NCBI GenBank assembly: GCA_023525715.1
Contig: CM042013.1
Location: 83,812,494-83,876,493, forward strand
DNA from: Cichorium intybus
Lineage: Eukaryota; Streptophyta; Magnoliopsida; Asterales; Asteraceae
Reading direction: 5' to 3'
DNA: 64,000 bases
How positions within the stretch are numbered: the first letter of the stretch is position 1; each line of letters opens with the position of its first letter. Both the position numbers and the translations under genes were made by a program. Shown piece after piece: positions 23,696 to 35,299 of this stretch. The notes beneath the pieces are model-generated. The model had not been told where the DNA came from, searched no databases, and was given only the letters and a program-made list of their open reading frames with translations.

Positions 23696-26635
23696 AATGA
23701 GGATACTAGCGAAGCGTTCAAGTAAACGTTTTGTGTATTTTTGTTGATTGATGAAAATCCCTTCTTTTGATTGTTTGATATGTAGTCCAAGGAAGAAATT
23801 GATCTTCCCAATCATACTCATTTGAAATTTGCTTTTCATTAGTTTTTTCAAAATCTTTTATGAGTTTTGGATCAGTGGATCCGAAGAATATGTCATCCAC
23901 ATAAATTTGGACTAACATCAAGTGAGGACCCACTTTCTTTCGAAAAAGTGTAGATCCACTGAACCTTGTTTGAAGTTTGACTCTTTTAAAAACTTTGTCA
24001 AGGTTTCATACCAAGCTCTAGGAGATTGTTTTTAACCATAGACATCTTTATCTAACCCGTAGCAATGGTTAGGATTTTCTTTGTCAACAAAGCCAGGTGG
24101 TTGTTCAACAAAGACAGTTTCCTCGAGATCACCATTCAAAAATGCACATTTGACATCCATTTGATAGACATCAAAGTTTTTATGTGCAGCATAAGCTAAA
24201 AAGATTCGAACTAAGATTCGAGTCTGGCAACAGGAGCAAATGTTTCTTTGTAGTCAATCCTCTCCTGTTGACAATATCCTTTGACAACCAGCCTTGTTTT
24301 GTTTCTAACCACATTGCCTTCGGTGTCAAGTTTGTTTCTGTACACCCATTTGAGACCAACGATTGAAGCATTTACAGGTTTTGGAATTAGCCTCCAAACT
24401 TTATTTCTTTCAAATTATTCTAATTCCAATTGCATTGCTTCAATCCAGTTTGGGTGATCAAATGCATCTTTAACGTTCTTTGGTTCAATTTTGGAAATGA
24501 AGACATTGAACATGCACAACTCCAAAGTTCTATTTAATTCTTGTTGTTTTTGATGAAGTTGCGCACGTGTTAGAACTTTATCATGAACGTTACCGATGAC
24601 AAGTGATTGGGGATGCTTTCTCGTCCACTTTTCCAAGGGAGGAAAATTTGGATCAAATTCAGGTGGTCATTTGGCATTGATTTCCTCAGTGTCCGAAGGA
24701 TATCCCGAAGTGGATGGGAAATCATCAGTTATTAAATGATTTTCATTAGTTGAGTTTGAGACATTTGTTTTAGGTGTTGAGTTATTGGAGGAAGGTGAAG
24801 TAGAGTTAAGAGTATTCTCCCCCTCGAAAGCAGTTATTGGAGAGGTTGTTCTGCCATTATCCGAAGAGATTGGAGTTGAGACTTCTGGCTCCCCCTGGAC
24901 AGAAGGATACAGGGACATATGTGTGAAGTTTCATGTAAAATGTGATTGAGACTTGAGTTGTTGAGCTCCTCCTCGAAACCAGAATTCTCTGCAGATTTAT
25001 CTGATGGCTCCCCCTCAACCGAAGAGGGTCTTTTAACACTGCTTGTAGGTGAGTCTTCGGGGCCATCTATGAGCTTGGACAGTTCAAACACATTGTTATC
25101 TGGTGCTTTAGCTTCGGAGTCGATAGCTCTCACATGAGGATCAAAGAGAAGATTGAAGTCAGCATTGAAGGTGGTTATTGGTAATGCATCAAAAACTGGT
25201 TTGGGAAAGATAGATGACATTGGAAAGGGATGTAGTGATTTCTTGATATAGTAATCATCAAATGAAAGGTTGAAGGTTTCTTCAATTTTGCATGTCCTTT
25301 TATTCATGACTCTGCATGCTTTTGAGTTTTGAGAGTATCCAAGAAATATCCGTTTCCTCAGATTTATCGCTGAATTTTGTCAAACGATCTTTCATGTTCA
25401 ATATAAAACACCTACAACCGAATATGTGAAGAAACTTGACATTTGGCTTTCTTCGGTTGAGTACTTCGTAAGGTGTGATATGAAATCTCTTGTGGATGTA
25501 TGATCTATTTTGAGTGAAACATGCAGTAGAAATGGCTTCGGCCCAGAAGTACATGGGCAAGTTTGCAAAATTAAGCATAGTTCTAGCTGCTTCACATAGG
25601 GAACGATTACGTCTTTCAACAACACCATTTTGTTGAGGAGTATATGGTGCTGAGAAATTGTGACTAATTCCCTTTTTCTTTAAAAATCCACCAAGAATCT
25701 GATTCTTGAATTCCAAACCATTGTCACTGTGCACTGTTCGGACTGTTTTGTTGAGCATTACTTCCATGTTTTTGATGAAATTGATGATTTCTTCAGCTGC
25801 ATCTGACTTGTTCCTTAAGAACAAGACCCATGTAAACATTGAATAGTCATCAACAATCACCAAATGTACTTCTTCTTCCCAATCGATTCCACTGCGGATG
25901 GACCACAAAGATCCATATAAAGAAGTGAAAGAGGTTCGGTGATCTTTGGATTAATCACAGTTGGATGCCTTTGTTTTGTTTGCTTGCCATGTTCACACAC
26001 AGAACAAAGTGAGTCATTATCAAACTTGAGAGCAGGCATACCACGAACCAAATCCATTGCAACTAACTTGTTTATATTTTTGAAGTTCAAGTGAGCAAGT
26101 CTTCGGTGCCATAACCAACTGATGTCTGAGTTTGCTTTGGATAGAAGACATAAAGATTGCCCACCAGTCACTGGCTTTAGATTCAAGGGAAACATTGATC
26201 CCTTTCTTTCTGATTTTAACAATACTTCTTTTGTGGCTTCCTTCGTAATAACACACCATTGATTGTTGAATGTTACAACATGGCCAGTTCCAACAACCGA
26301 TTGAGAAATGCTTACAAAATTGTGCTTCAAACCTTCAACAAATGCCACTCTATTTATTGTGAATTGCCCATTCGTGATTTTGCCATAACCCCGAATAGGA
26401 CAAGTATCGTTGTTACCGAAGCGTACATTCCCTGCATCATCCAAAGTTCTATAGTCCCTGAGATACTCCCTCTTGCCAGTTACATGTCTAGAGCAACCAC
26501 TATCCATGTACCATTTAGTGTCATACCGCTCATTCGACATAACCTACAATCAATCAAGAAGAAGTTGATACCCAATCAATCTTGGGTCCTCAGGGTAAGC
26601 GAAGGATTCTTGAATCCACTTTTCAACAGCCTCTT

Positions 26636-26652
26636 CTGTTATTTCATTAGCT
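26636..26652. repeat. Target-site duplication left of the SINE
   Basis: The 17-nt sequence ctgttatttcattagct here is repeated exactly at 26793-26809 on the other side of the SINE. Confidence 0.92.
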
Positions 26653-26792
26653 TTTTTTTGGAACGACAAATCTATCCTACTCCTACTCCTACTCTAATCA
26701 CCTTGAATCCACCTATATCCCCTAGTGGGGATTGAACCCTCAACCTCAAGGTTGGAGGGCGACGCCTTACCACTTGGCCAAGAGGCCATTGG
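26653..26792 (-). mobile_element. tRNA-derived SINE inserted in copia B
   Basis: Read on the minus strand, this 140-bp element begins GCCAATGGCCTCTTGGCC. Box A (TGGCCAAGTGGT) and box B (GGTTCAATCCC) of an RNA polymerase III promoter follow, then a short body with GAGTAGGAGTAGGA repeats and an A-rich 3' tail (eight A). A 17-bp exact target-site duplication flanks it. SINEs are non-coding and rely on LINE machinery. The insertion post-dates the copia. Confidence 0.93.
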
Positions 26793-26809
26793 CTGTTATT
26801 TCATTAGCT
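26793..26809. repeat. Target-site duplication right of the SINE
   Basis: This is an exact copy of 26636-26652. Removing the SINE and one copy leaves continuous copia sequence. Confidence 0.92.
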
Positions 26810-27228
26810 GAGAGATTTATCATGCACTCCGAAGTTTCATGTGACGAGCATGATGAACCATAAAAATGAATCAGAAGTGCTTTTTGTTAGAACTGATGAG
26901 TCCGAAGAGGTTGAAATTATGGAAACCTTCGGAACCTAAATTTGTTTGAATGATTTTGATTTGGTTGTTTTTGAAGTTTTCTTAGTTTCAGATGATTTTG
27001 AAGAGTTCAATGACCTAGACGATTTTGATGTTGTAATTAAATTTTCTTTTAGGTCATTCCTTTTCCAATTGCTGTTTGGTTTTTCATTTGTTGATTTCCT
27101 TGATAAAGAGCTACACAGTGTGGAAGTACACAGGTACTCCTCATATACAAGCTTGAAATCGTTTAGTGATAGATTCTTAGCTTTAAACAAATTCAAATTT
27201 TTGTCTAGCCAGGCGTGGAATGTATCTA

Positions 27229-30200
27229 TCAAGTTATCTCCTTTTGAAAATGTTTTTGTCGAAGGTTTTTGAAACTTGGGATTTGGGAAATTTGGTTTTG
27301 AGGTACGAATGATAGTTTAGAAAATTGATTTGTTTTAACTTTTGAATCCTTCATATCCATTGATTTTGTTCCAGAGGTGGAAGCCTTCATATTGGTTGGT
27401 TTTGAAGGTACGAAGGGTGTTTTTCTTTTCACAAGATTTAGTACTTGTTTAGCTTTCAAATTAATAGCAGTTGGTTTTTGGATTGGTTTTGTAATCACAA
27501 CTGCTGGTTTTGCTTTGGAAGTTGATGCGAAGTTTTGAACTTGTGGTCTTTTCAAAATTTGAGGTTTTTGTATCGCAGGTTTGGAGTCTTTGGTTTTGTA
27601 ACAACATTTTCAAAAGATTGTGCAAGAGGTACACTTTCACATGACTCCATTAACTGAAAAACATCCATCTTCGGAGTTACAGGTTTATCCATAACTTGAA
27701 TTTGTTTGTAATTTCTGTTAGCGTAAATGTGATTTTCATTTTTATCGTTCAAAAGATGAGTCAAATTTTCTGGAATTTTTTTTTGTTCATAACAAAGACG
27801 ATTGTAAATGTTATGCCTATATAAATATTGTTTTCGCACATTTATTTTTACTTCCAACTTTTCATTCATGTTGTTTTCAAGCATCTTTGAGGATGAGAAG
27901 AATCCTTCCTCAGTAAACTGTTGAATTATCCTCCTCAACAAGTTTCACCAAATCATTGTCAATCAAAAGTACACCACCGGGTTTCACAAAGATAGAATTC
28001 TTGAAGTAAGAAACCTTTGGATAGACACATGCAACATTGACTAGCCTTTTTGAATTGTCTTTGAGATATTGATCATAAGAGACACATTCATCAAAAACTT
28101 GTATTTTTGTTTTTACAATTTCATTATTATCATTTGGAAATTTAGGTGTTACAATTTCACAATCAATTTTTGCTTTGCCTTTGTCAACCGAAGACAGTTG
28201 TGAGATGCCTTTGGAGTGTGATGCAGATGCAGAGGAAGGTTTAAATATAAACAAGGAAGAACAATCAATTTCCTCCATATCCGAGTCACTTTCTGATTCA
28301 TTTTCAGATTCAGTTTCAACAATCACTTCTGATTTATTTTCTATTTAAGGAATGTTCTTCTGCAAGATTGGAATTTCTTTTGGTAATGTTTTTATCAGAC
28401 TACCAGCAGTTAAGTTATCAGCAGTCAAGTATTTCTCAACAGATATCAAGCCATGCTTATACGAAGAATTGGTAACTTCGGAACCAGAAACAATCGATTC
28501 ACATTCATAAGAGATACTATCAATATTTTTCAGTTTAAACTCATTAAACGGCAGTGGTTGTCTATGTTGAACATTGCATATGTCAGCAGAATGATAAATG
28601 CGAGTGATATGAGAGTACAGACATTTTGCAGTTTCACAAAAGATATTTCTTTGTTTTAGCACTACATTATTGTTATTTAAAATTTTCTCTCTATTCGCCT
28701 CTAACAGTGAGATTCTTAAGTTGGTTTTTTCTAGGGACAGCTTCGTACTTTCTACTCTCCCCCTCAACTGTAGAATCTCTTGGTCATTCACCTTAGCCCT
28801 ATTTTTAGCATCAATAAGCAATTTGTTCATCACAGAGCAATCACGTGTTATTTCATTAATATCAGCTGAAATTTTTGATGCAGGAATATTAAAAGATAAA
28901 AGAAGTTTAGTTACCTGTTCCGGAATGGTCTGACGAGAGTCCTTCACCATTAAGCAAATCTCCTCTTCATCATCCAAAGAATCATCAAACCAAATCTTCA
29001 GAACACCTGTAGTAATCACATCCTTTGTCTCCGATCCCTTGTGCCCCAGTCCTCCGAACTCTTCTAGACCCATGTATTCTTCAGCTTCACTTTCCTTAGA
29101 GGTACCCTTCGGGAAGCTCTTACCATCATCATAGGCAATGAATGCACTATGATTTGGCTTCCTTACTTCCTTATATTCGGAGTCAGACGACCACACCTGG
29201 TACGTACCTATTCTGTCTTCCGAAGCAATCAAGGCCAGATCCTTGGTTTTCTCTCTTACCTCCTCCATCTTCCTTGCATAGTAGGCTTCATCCTTGACTT
29301 GGTCCTGTTTGTCATTTCTTTTGCGAAGCATGCAGTCTTTTGCGAAATGATTTTTACCATGACAATAGTTGCAGTCATACCAAGAGTCACCAGCAATCTT
29401 CTTGTCTTCAGATCTGTCTTTGGAGCCTCCGAAGTCGTTGTTTCAATAGCTTCGGAGTTGAAGATTTGGGGGGTTTCCTCCTTAGGTGTGTAGATCTCTG
29501 GTTTGGGTTTCGGAGTATAATAAGTTTTGTTGAAAGGTTTCACAAAAGGTTTTCCTGAGTTGGATTTGTTCACAAATGGTTTCCTGAACCTACGATTGTT
29601 TGCAACATACAAAGCAATCGTTTCTCCATTTTCTCCTTCCATATAACCATCAGGCTCATCCTTGGCTTCTTCTTCTTCAACATTTGACACAAGAGCTAAT
29701 GAACCAGAACTAGCATTCTCACTTCTTCTTCCACAGATGTCTGGTTCATGAGATTTAATGAGATTGTAGAGAGCTGCTAGAGAATATGTGTTGATGTTTT
29801 CATAAGACTTTATCATCAGCATGATAGGTCTCCATTCAGGCCTTAAACTGTAGAGGAATTTGATGTTGATCTCTTGTTGACTTCGGGTTTCACCATACTT
29901 TTCCAGATCAGACACCATTTTACTGTAACGTTCATAAGCTTGTTCAAGGGATTCATTTTCTTGTTGTCTGAAGTTGCCAAAGTCAGCTAACACTTCTTGA
30001 ACAACAATCGATTGAAGAGTGTTATCACTAGCAAATCTCACAGCAAGTCTATCCAGAATTTCTTGGCAGATTTAGCACCAGAGATGTGATGTATAACATC
30101 AGGATCAAGTCCACTTCGAAGTTCTCGCATGGCTCATTCATCATTTCTGACTTTCTTCAAGTCAGCAATAGTGAGAACTTCAGCATCATCACCATCAACA

Positions 30201-30409
30201 ACTATGAATCGTCCTTCAATGTCAGTGTGAGGACCATCTCTGACAGATCTCCAAATATTCTTCTCTTCATCTAGACCTTCTAGATAATCTCTCATACGAC
30301 CAGACCAGTAATCGTAGTAACTTGGAACAAGAACATGAGCTTTAGTGGACGAGCTAATTAGATTGGCATATTTCAACATATTTGCATAAGTTGCTGTAGA
30401 ATAAGTCAT
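27229..30409 (-). pseudogene. Copia B gag and gag-pol linker, broken
   Basis: It starts at an ATG at 30409 (MTYSTATYANMLKYANL). An in-frame stop follows (about 30134-30136), then AMRELRSGLDPDVI continues the same protein. A UBN2-type gag core lies at 30041-29400 (ADFGNFRQQENESLEQAYER, FLYSLRPEWRPIMLMIKSYE). A CCHC knuckle (CNYCHGKNHFAKDC) follows at about 29335-29380 in a shifted frame. Further left, 29331-28345 encodes a long Lys/Glu-rich, probably coiled-coil segment (LSLEKTNLRISLLEANREKI). Then come short, frame-hopping pieces to 27229. Role in the family: capsid and RNA packaging. This copy is non-functional because of stops and shifts. Confidence 0.8.
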
Positions 30410-30554
30410 TTTGATTGATTTTCAACTGGATATTTTCATAAAAACGAATAATAAAGATTGTTAACAGTTGCAGAATACTAGATCTAAGAAATAATTCAGA
30501 TCTAGAACTGTAGCAATGAAATGAGACTCTATAGACTAGTTTTTGAGCTGTCTT

Positions 30555-30566
30555 GCTCTGATACCA
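30555..30566 (-). other. Primer-binding site of copia B
   Basis: The complement reads TGGTATCAGAGC, the standard site complementary to initiator tRNA-Met, two bases inside the LTR edge. This fixes the element's orientation. Confidence 0.88.
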
Positions 30567-30568
30567 CT

Positions 30569-31021
30569 TGTTGGGTGTTGAATTCAATCAAAGATAGAAT
30601 AATAACAAGTATTCTAGCAATATCAGTTAAGCAAATCAAACAATACTAGCAATTATGAAAAACACGACAAGAAATGGATAACAGGTGCCGAATGCTTTGA
30701 TTTCACGTATTAGGGTTTTACAATGAAGGTGGATCAATCTCACAGACGACACAGACAAGTATCACTGATATTTATGCTTATTCAGTGATACGAATAATAC
30801 AAAAGATATCATAGAATATTCCTACAGTGTACTAGCCAATTGGAATGACTTATTGTGCAACACGTAGTCTGCTAGATACGTGTGCACCAAAAGTGGTTGT
30901 TACAGATAAGCCTTCGGATCCTCTAGGATAAACCCTTCGGAGTCTTCAGGCTTCGGGGTCTTCTATTCTTGATCTTTAGGTCTTCGGATGGTCCTGCACT
31001 TCAGCACAAATATTCCCAACA
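30569..31021 (-). repeat. 5' LTR of copia B
   Basis: The 453-bp LTR has terminal inverted motif TGTTGGG...CCCAACA. On the minus strand it begins TGTTGGGAATATTTGTGC and ends just before the primer-binding site. The outer flank is the broken gag of copia C. Confidence 0.85.
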
Positions 31022-31745
31022 AACTTTTCTTCTGTTTACCACCACCATGATGAATGCCTAAGATGGGAGCAAAGGAGTTGGTGCCACGATCCTGCTTCAT
31101 GCTGGCTTTAGCAGTCTTCAGCATCCCTTGCAACACCATCAAGGTTTTGTCCAGGTTGTTCATATTGTAGTTCATGATTAACTGTTGATATGAACTGGAA
31201 AGCAAGTTGAGAACCATATCAATGGCCAACTCCTTAGGCAACTGGACACCAAGATTTTTCAGCCTGTCTATGTGCGACTTCATTTTCTGAACATGCGTAC
31301 ATACAAACGCTCTGTCTTGCAGTTTACAAGCAATCAGGGATCTGGCGATCTCAAATCGTTCATGCCTAGCCTGCTCTTGGAACATTTCCTTGAGATGCAG
31401 ATTGATGTCATATGCCCCAGCATTCTCAAAGCCTATTTAGAGATCCAAAGTCATGGTCGCCAACATCAGGCAAGCAACCTTAGTTGAGTCATCATAATGC
31501 TTATCATAAGCAACTACATCTTCATCAGCAACATCATCAACTAGCTCTGGGATATCAACATCAAGGACATAATCTTTGCCCTCGAATCTCAAAGCAATCC
31601 TTAAGGTCCGGATACAGTCGAGATAGTTCAGACCCGTAAGCTTTTCCCTTGAGAGGACGGATAGCAGTGATATGTTTGTTGGTGTGGGAGGAGGTGGAGG
31701 AGAAGGTGGGAGACCCGAGTTGTTGTTATTGTTATTGGCATACAT
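31022..31745 (-). pseudogene. Copia C gag, 5' portion
   Basis: The ATG at 31745 opens an Asn-run and a proline-rich start (MYANNNNNNSGLPPSPPPPP), then SREKLTGLNYLDCIRTLRIA, typical of the copia gag N-terminal domain. The frame breaks near 31437. It resumes as MFQEQARHERFEIARSLIAC through QLIMNYNMNNLDKTL. It is severed at 31022 by the LTR of copia B just after the basic GGGKQKKS, so the nucleocapsid zinc knuckle is missing. Confidence 0.8.
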
Positions 31746-32453
31746 CTATAAAATAGAGTTTTAGTTTAGTTAGTTTGAGTTTTAATCATTTAAATAATTA
31801 CCCAATTTATTTACTAAGGCTAGGATCCAAGATTTCCCAGTTGTGATGTGAAGAGGGACGCCGTAATCACACCACAATGGTCATCAAGGTAGACAAAAAC
31901 TCTTTGTCAGTTTCATTCACTATGAAACTCCTAGATCTATGAGATTCATTGATTATAGTCAACGGCATGTTAATCTCGTTTATGCTCATCTTAAATTCAT
32001 GACAGGGATGTTGTGGATCATGAATCAGATGGTGAATTGACCATGCAGAACCCGCGTGATGCCCGACTCAAGATACGCTTGAGAATCGCGAGTGTCACAT
32101 CACCCTCAACTATAACCTTATCTGGCGTTCCAGTTAACCACACAGCTCCACCAGCAGGTCATAAAGAGAATGTGAGTTTCTCATGGGTAGCACATAGTTT
32201 ACATTGTATATATAATTAAAACGGGTTTTTGTTTTAATACTTTAAGTTAATACTTTTAACTCGGAGAAACATTGCCCTATCAAACCTTTTCGGTAACTCC
32301 ACATGGTAAAAGGTGCTGGGGGTGAAGCTGGTGGGCAATGAATGCCACTTAATAACCAACCTCATTCAGGTTCATAAGAACCTTCCTTCTAACCCTATAC
32401 ACGATTTTGCGGGTGAACCTAGTCATGATTTGACCAATGTTTTTATTTTAATT

Positions 32454-32486
<33 letters not shown>

Positions 32487-32998
32487 GATATTCTTCTAAT
32501 ATATATAAATGTATTTTAAACAATTTAAAATATTTTATTTAATTAATTCAATTAATATTAATTAACAATCAATTAAACAAACAATTATATCCTATTGGAA
32601 TAATCAAATTAAGGCAACAAGCATATAAGGCAGCTAAGCAAGTTAGGAAACTTGCAAGGAAAGCTAGGGCAGTAACCCTAGCCGTCATGTACACAAGGAG
32701 GCACAAAAACATCCTTCCTAACCCCAGCAATTTTCGACAAGCAGCAAGGAGGCACATAAAACCCTTTCTAACCCTAGCATAATTTCGACAAACAAGATAG
32801 AGGCATAAAGAAACCAGCTAATGTCGATTTTATCAGGCATGCACAAGAACATTCAAGTTTCTAACATAAACCCTAAGATCATAACATGTTTAAATCCAAA
32901 ACTTCTAGCATAACCCTACGTAAATTTCGATTTTAACATTAAGCATGAAATAACATTTAGTAGTTTAAGATCAATGTGCATATAACATATGAACAGAG
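31746..32998 (-). other. Untranslated leader of copia C
   Basis: This is the non-coding region between primer site and gag start. It includes a TA microsatellite (32459-32486). Its left half parallels the leader of fragment D at 23001-23690 in block order. Confidence 0.65.
32459..32486. repeat. (TA)n microsatellite
   Basis: About 14 uninterrupted TA units lie within the copia C leader, followed by further TA-rich text. Confidence 0.9.
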
Positions 32999-33010
32999 GC
33001 TCTAATACCA
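32999..33010 (-). other. Primer-binding site of copia C
   Basis: The complement reads TGGTATTAGAGC, one mismatch from the tRNA-Met site TGGTATCAGAGC. Confidence 0.8.
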
Positions 33011-33011
33011 C

Positions 33012-33695
33012 TGTTGGGATTTGATCACATAAACACATGCAACGAAAGACAAACAAGATGAAATCATAGAAATTCCATGAACATTGTTCAGGATCATGCA
33101 GTTCATAACAGTTACTGCTACTTCAACTTAAACATAATATACTTCAGCAGGTCTCCTTCTTTGTGCTCTGGTCAAGGCTACGATTGCAAGGATGAGCATG
33201 ATCCAAAGTAGAACCTCTCTAGTGATTCACACCCAGTGATCTCAAGAAAACTAGACAGATCAGAAGCAAAGAACTCTAACCCTAGAGAGGCAAGAATTTT
33301 CGCAGGAAAGGAATAGAAGGAGGAGGTTGGCGGCTCACTTGAGGCTTGGGATGCCTTAAGGTTGAACCCCAAGGCATCTATTTATACTGCATGTGCTCCT
33401 AGGGTTTCAAACTTAGGAGCCTTTGGCGGCAGCAACTCCTGGACTTGTTTCCATTGATTAAACTTTTAATTAATTACAATCCAGTCCTTTTAATTGATTC
33501 TAAATTATTGATTTATCAATTAATTTATTGATCTAGTTTCTAATTAATTTATTTCTCAATAAATTAATAAACTTGTCACCCTTTCTTTTATTTCTGACTC
33601 TATTTGTTTTTCTAGGTCATGCGGGCAACCTAAAAAGACTCTGCAATTATTAGAAATATTACTACAAGTTGATGACATTGGATATTATTCCAACA
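33012..33695 (-). repeat. 5' LTR of copia C
   Basis: The plus-strand edges are TGTTGGGATTTGATC and GGATATTATTCCAACA, giving the TG...CA ends expected of an LTR. The inner edge lies one base from a tRNA-Met-like primer site. The outer flank starts TATTT, but its partner duplication is lost. Confidence 0.82.
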
Positions 33696-34640
33696 TATTT
33701 TACGACCTTCATGCTTACCCCGAACAGTCGGGCTCACAGATCATCCGCTCCGCCATCATTCTTCAGTCACAAGAACAAATCGAATGACTAACAACTAACC
33801 CATAACAGCACAGAAGCCTAAGCTTGAAGAAGACCACCTTGCACAACCATACACCTTCTTATTCTTTAAGTAACTTTCCAAGAAGAGTTATGGAGCCAAT
33901 ATCACCAAAACGATGATAGGGTTTAGAGAGAGAGAGAAAGTTCTAGAGGCTGAAAAAGGTAAATGACGGCTCCTGAGGGTTTAGAATCCTTAAATATGAC
34001 CTAAAATCCAATATCTAGCGTTTTGTGCATTTTGCGGCAGATAGCGTCGCTATCCCTTGAGATAGCATCGCCATCTCCACAATTTTTGAAAATACGCATT
34101 CACAAGATAGTGACGCTATCTCCATAGACAGGGTCGCTATCTCCTAGTTATCCCAACACCAACTTCAAAAAAAAATCCATATTTGGTCATTCCGGGAACA
34201 AGTTCTTACACTAACTAATCTTTTTACAATTACATATTAACAGAAACTTATATTACATATAATGAAAAACCCAAAACCGATACGCAGGTCACAAACCAAA
34301 TAATCAAAACAGTCAACCACAGGTCTAGTCAAGGCAAAAGGTCACCGGATCCATACAACATTAATGCACACTTTTATACAACTAAAAGTGCATTATAAAT
34401 CTACTACATAATATTTTGATTAAGATTCACAAACATACATACAAAGGATCTTGGTATATAACACATTGCACATAAGAAAAATTTGTATGACTTTCATGCT
34501 GGAATCATCTAAATATTCAATATGCAATGAAAAGTATTGTGCTTTAACAAAACAAATTAAACTATTTAATTAAACTGAGTAGTTTTGATCCATATAAGCT
34601 TTGGTTAATGTTTTATACTCATTAAAATGATTGTTTAAAA
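33696..34640 (-). repeat. Non-coding LTR-derived sequence
   Basis: There is no reading frame with family motifs. The text has LTR-like features in the minus orientation, including a purine-rich AGAGAGAGAGAAAG stretch near 33930 on the plus strand. Repeated GATAGCGTCGCTATC-type blocks lie at about 34040-34150. Termini were not established. Confidence 0.4.
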
Positions 34641-34667
34641 CCAATTTCAGAATTTGATATGTTCATG

Positions 34668-34817
34668 GATAGCGACACTATGGTTGATCTATAGCGTCAC
34701 TATAGTTCTTTATCACACGACTTTCAGAAGATCTTTTACGACCATAGCGACGCTATAGTTCTTTATCACACTGTGGTTGTACTATAGCGTCACTATAGTT
34801 ATTTATCACACTATGGT
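34668..34817. repeat. Tandem near-palindromic repeats (TATAGCGTCACTATAG)
   Basis: Three or four copies of a roughly 50-bp unit containing ATAGCGTCACTATAG, or ATAGCGACGCTATAG, followed by TTCTTTATCACAC. The core is nearly self-complementary. A further copy (TATAGCGTCACTGTAG) appears at 35306-35321, right of the hAT insertion, so the array predates that insertion. Confidence 0.75.
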
Positions 34818-35291
34818 CAGGGGCGGATTTAACAAGATGCCCGGGTGTGCCCAAGCACCCTACGATTTTTTTCAGAATAGTGCAAAAATTTTCGAAATTT
34901 TTTTATATATATACGTGCCCACCTCGATAAAAAAATAAGTGCCCCTTACAGTTATTTTTAAATATACGTGACCACCGCAACCGTTGATAGATGCTTTTCG
35001 ACAATGAAGCTTTTGAAGACGGAGTTGCGGAATAAAATGAGCGACGAGTTCATGAACCACACTTTGATTTGTAGTGTAGAACACGAAGCACTTACAAATG
35101 TTAAAACCGAAAACGTCATTAATCGTTTCCAAAAAATGAAAGACAGAAGAGGTCACATCTAAAATGTAATTTCGTAGGGTAGTTTTTCATATGTAATGTT
35201 TATCGTACTTTTTGTAGACTTTTTTTTATTATATAGTGCCGAAAAATGTTTTTTGTGCCCCTCACGGTGATTTTTCCTGGCTCCGCCCCTG
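34818..35291 (+). mobile_element. Non-autonomous hAT transposon (deletion derivative)
   Basis: The 474-bp element has 10-bp terminal inverted repeats (CAGGGGCGGA at the left; the right end is TCCGCCCCTG). An exact 8-bp duplication, ACTATGGT, flanks it (34810-34817 and 35292-35299), the class signature. Inside is only the C-terminal part of a hAT transposase, so it arose by internal deletion of an autonomous element. Confidence 0.92.
34968..35162 (+). pseudogene. hAT transposase C-terminal dimerisation fragment
   Basis: The frame from 34968 (a GTG codon, no ATG) reads TATVDRCFSTMKLLKTELRN and MSDEFMNHTLICSVEHEA, then FQKMKDRRG before a stop at 35160-35162. This is the recognisable hAT C-terminal dimerisation segment of zinc-finger TTF-type transposases. 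The catalytic core and DNA-binding BED finger are absent. It is open to its natural stop, but the lack of a start codon argues against a product. Confidence 0.85.
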
Positions 35292-35299
35292 ACTATGGT

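Larger units (their letters stand above)
23696..27232 (-). pseudogene. Copia B pol: protease, integrase, reverse transcriptase (truncated)
   Basis: The protease active site is DSG (WYMDSGCSRHVTG, about 26500). Next comes the integrase HHCC finger (WLWHRRLAHLNF, CSVCEHGKQ). The integrase core follows, with catalytic Asp, Asp and Glu visible in VIVDDYSMFTW, VHSDNGLEF and NGVVERRNRSL, in frame 25908-25300. An acidic linker (25300-24670) precedes the reverse transcriptase: FISKIEPKNVKDAFDHPNW, VYQMDVKCAFLNG and YVDD (23892-23903). The protein ends after a GIFINQQKYTK-like block near 23700, so the last part of the reverse transcriptase and all RNase H are missing. There are several frameshifts and a stop near the SPRAWYETL motif. 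A 140-bp SINE sits upstream of the protease. Confidence 0.87.
23696..31021 (-). mobile_element. Ty1/copia retrotransposon B, 5' complete, 3' truncated
   Basis: Read on the minus strand: 5' LTR, tRNA-Met-type primer site, gag, protease, integrase and reverse transcriptase, the copia order. The element stops inside the reverse transcriptase at about 23696 and has no RNase H, polypurine tract or 3' LTR. It interrupts the gag of copia C at 31022. The left junction with fragment D indicates a later deletion. All frames carry lesions, and a SINE interrupts the polyprotein at 26653. Confidence 0.88.
31022..33695 (-). mobile_element. Ty1/copia retrotransposon C, 5' part
   Basis: From right to left: a 684-bp LTR, a primer site, a leader of about 1.25 kb, and the first part of gag. 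It is cut at 31022 where copia B inserted. The remaining internal region and 3' LTR of C are not present in this window, so they were lost with the 3' end of B. Confidence 0.82.
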
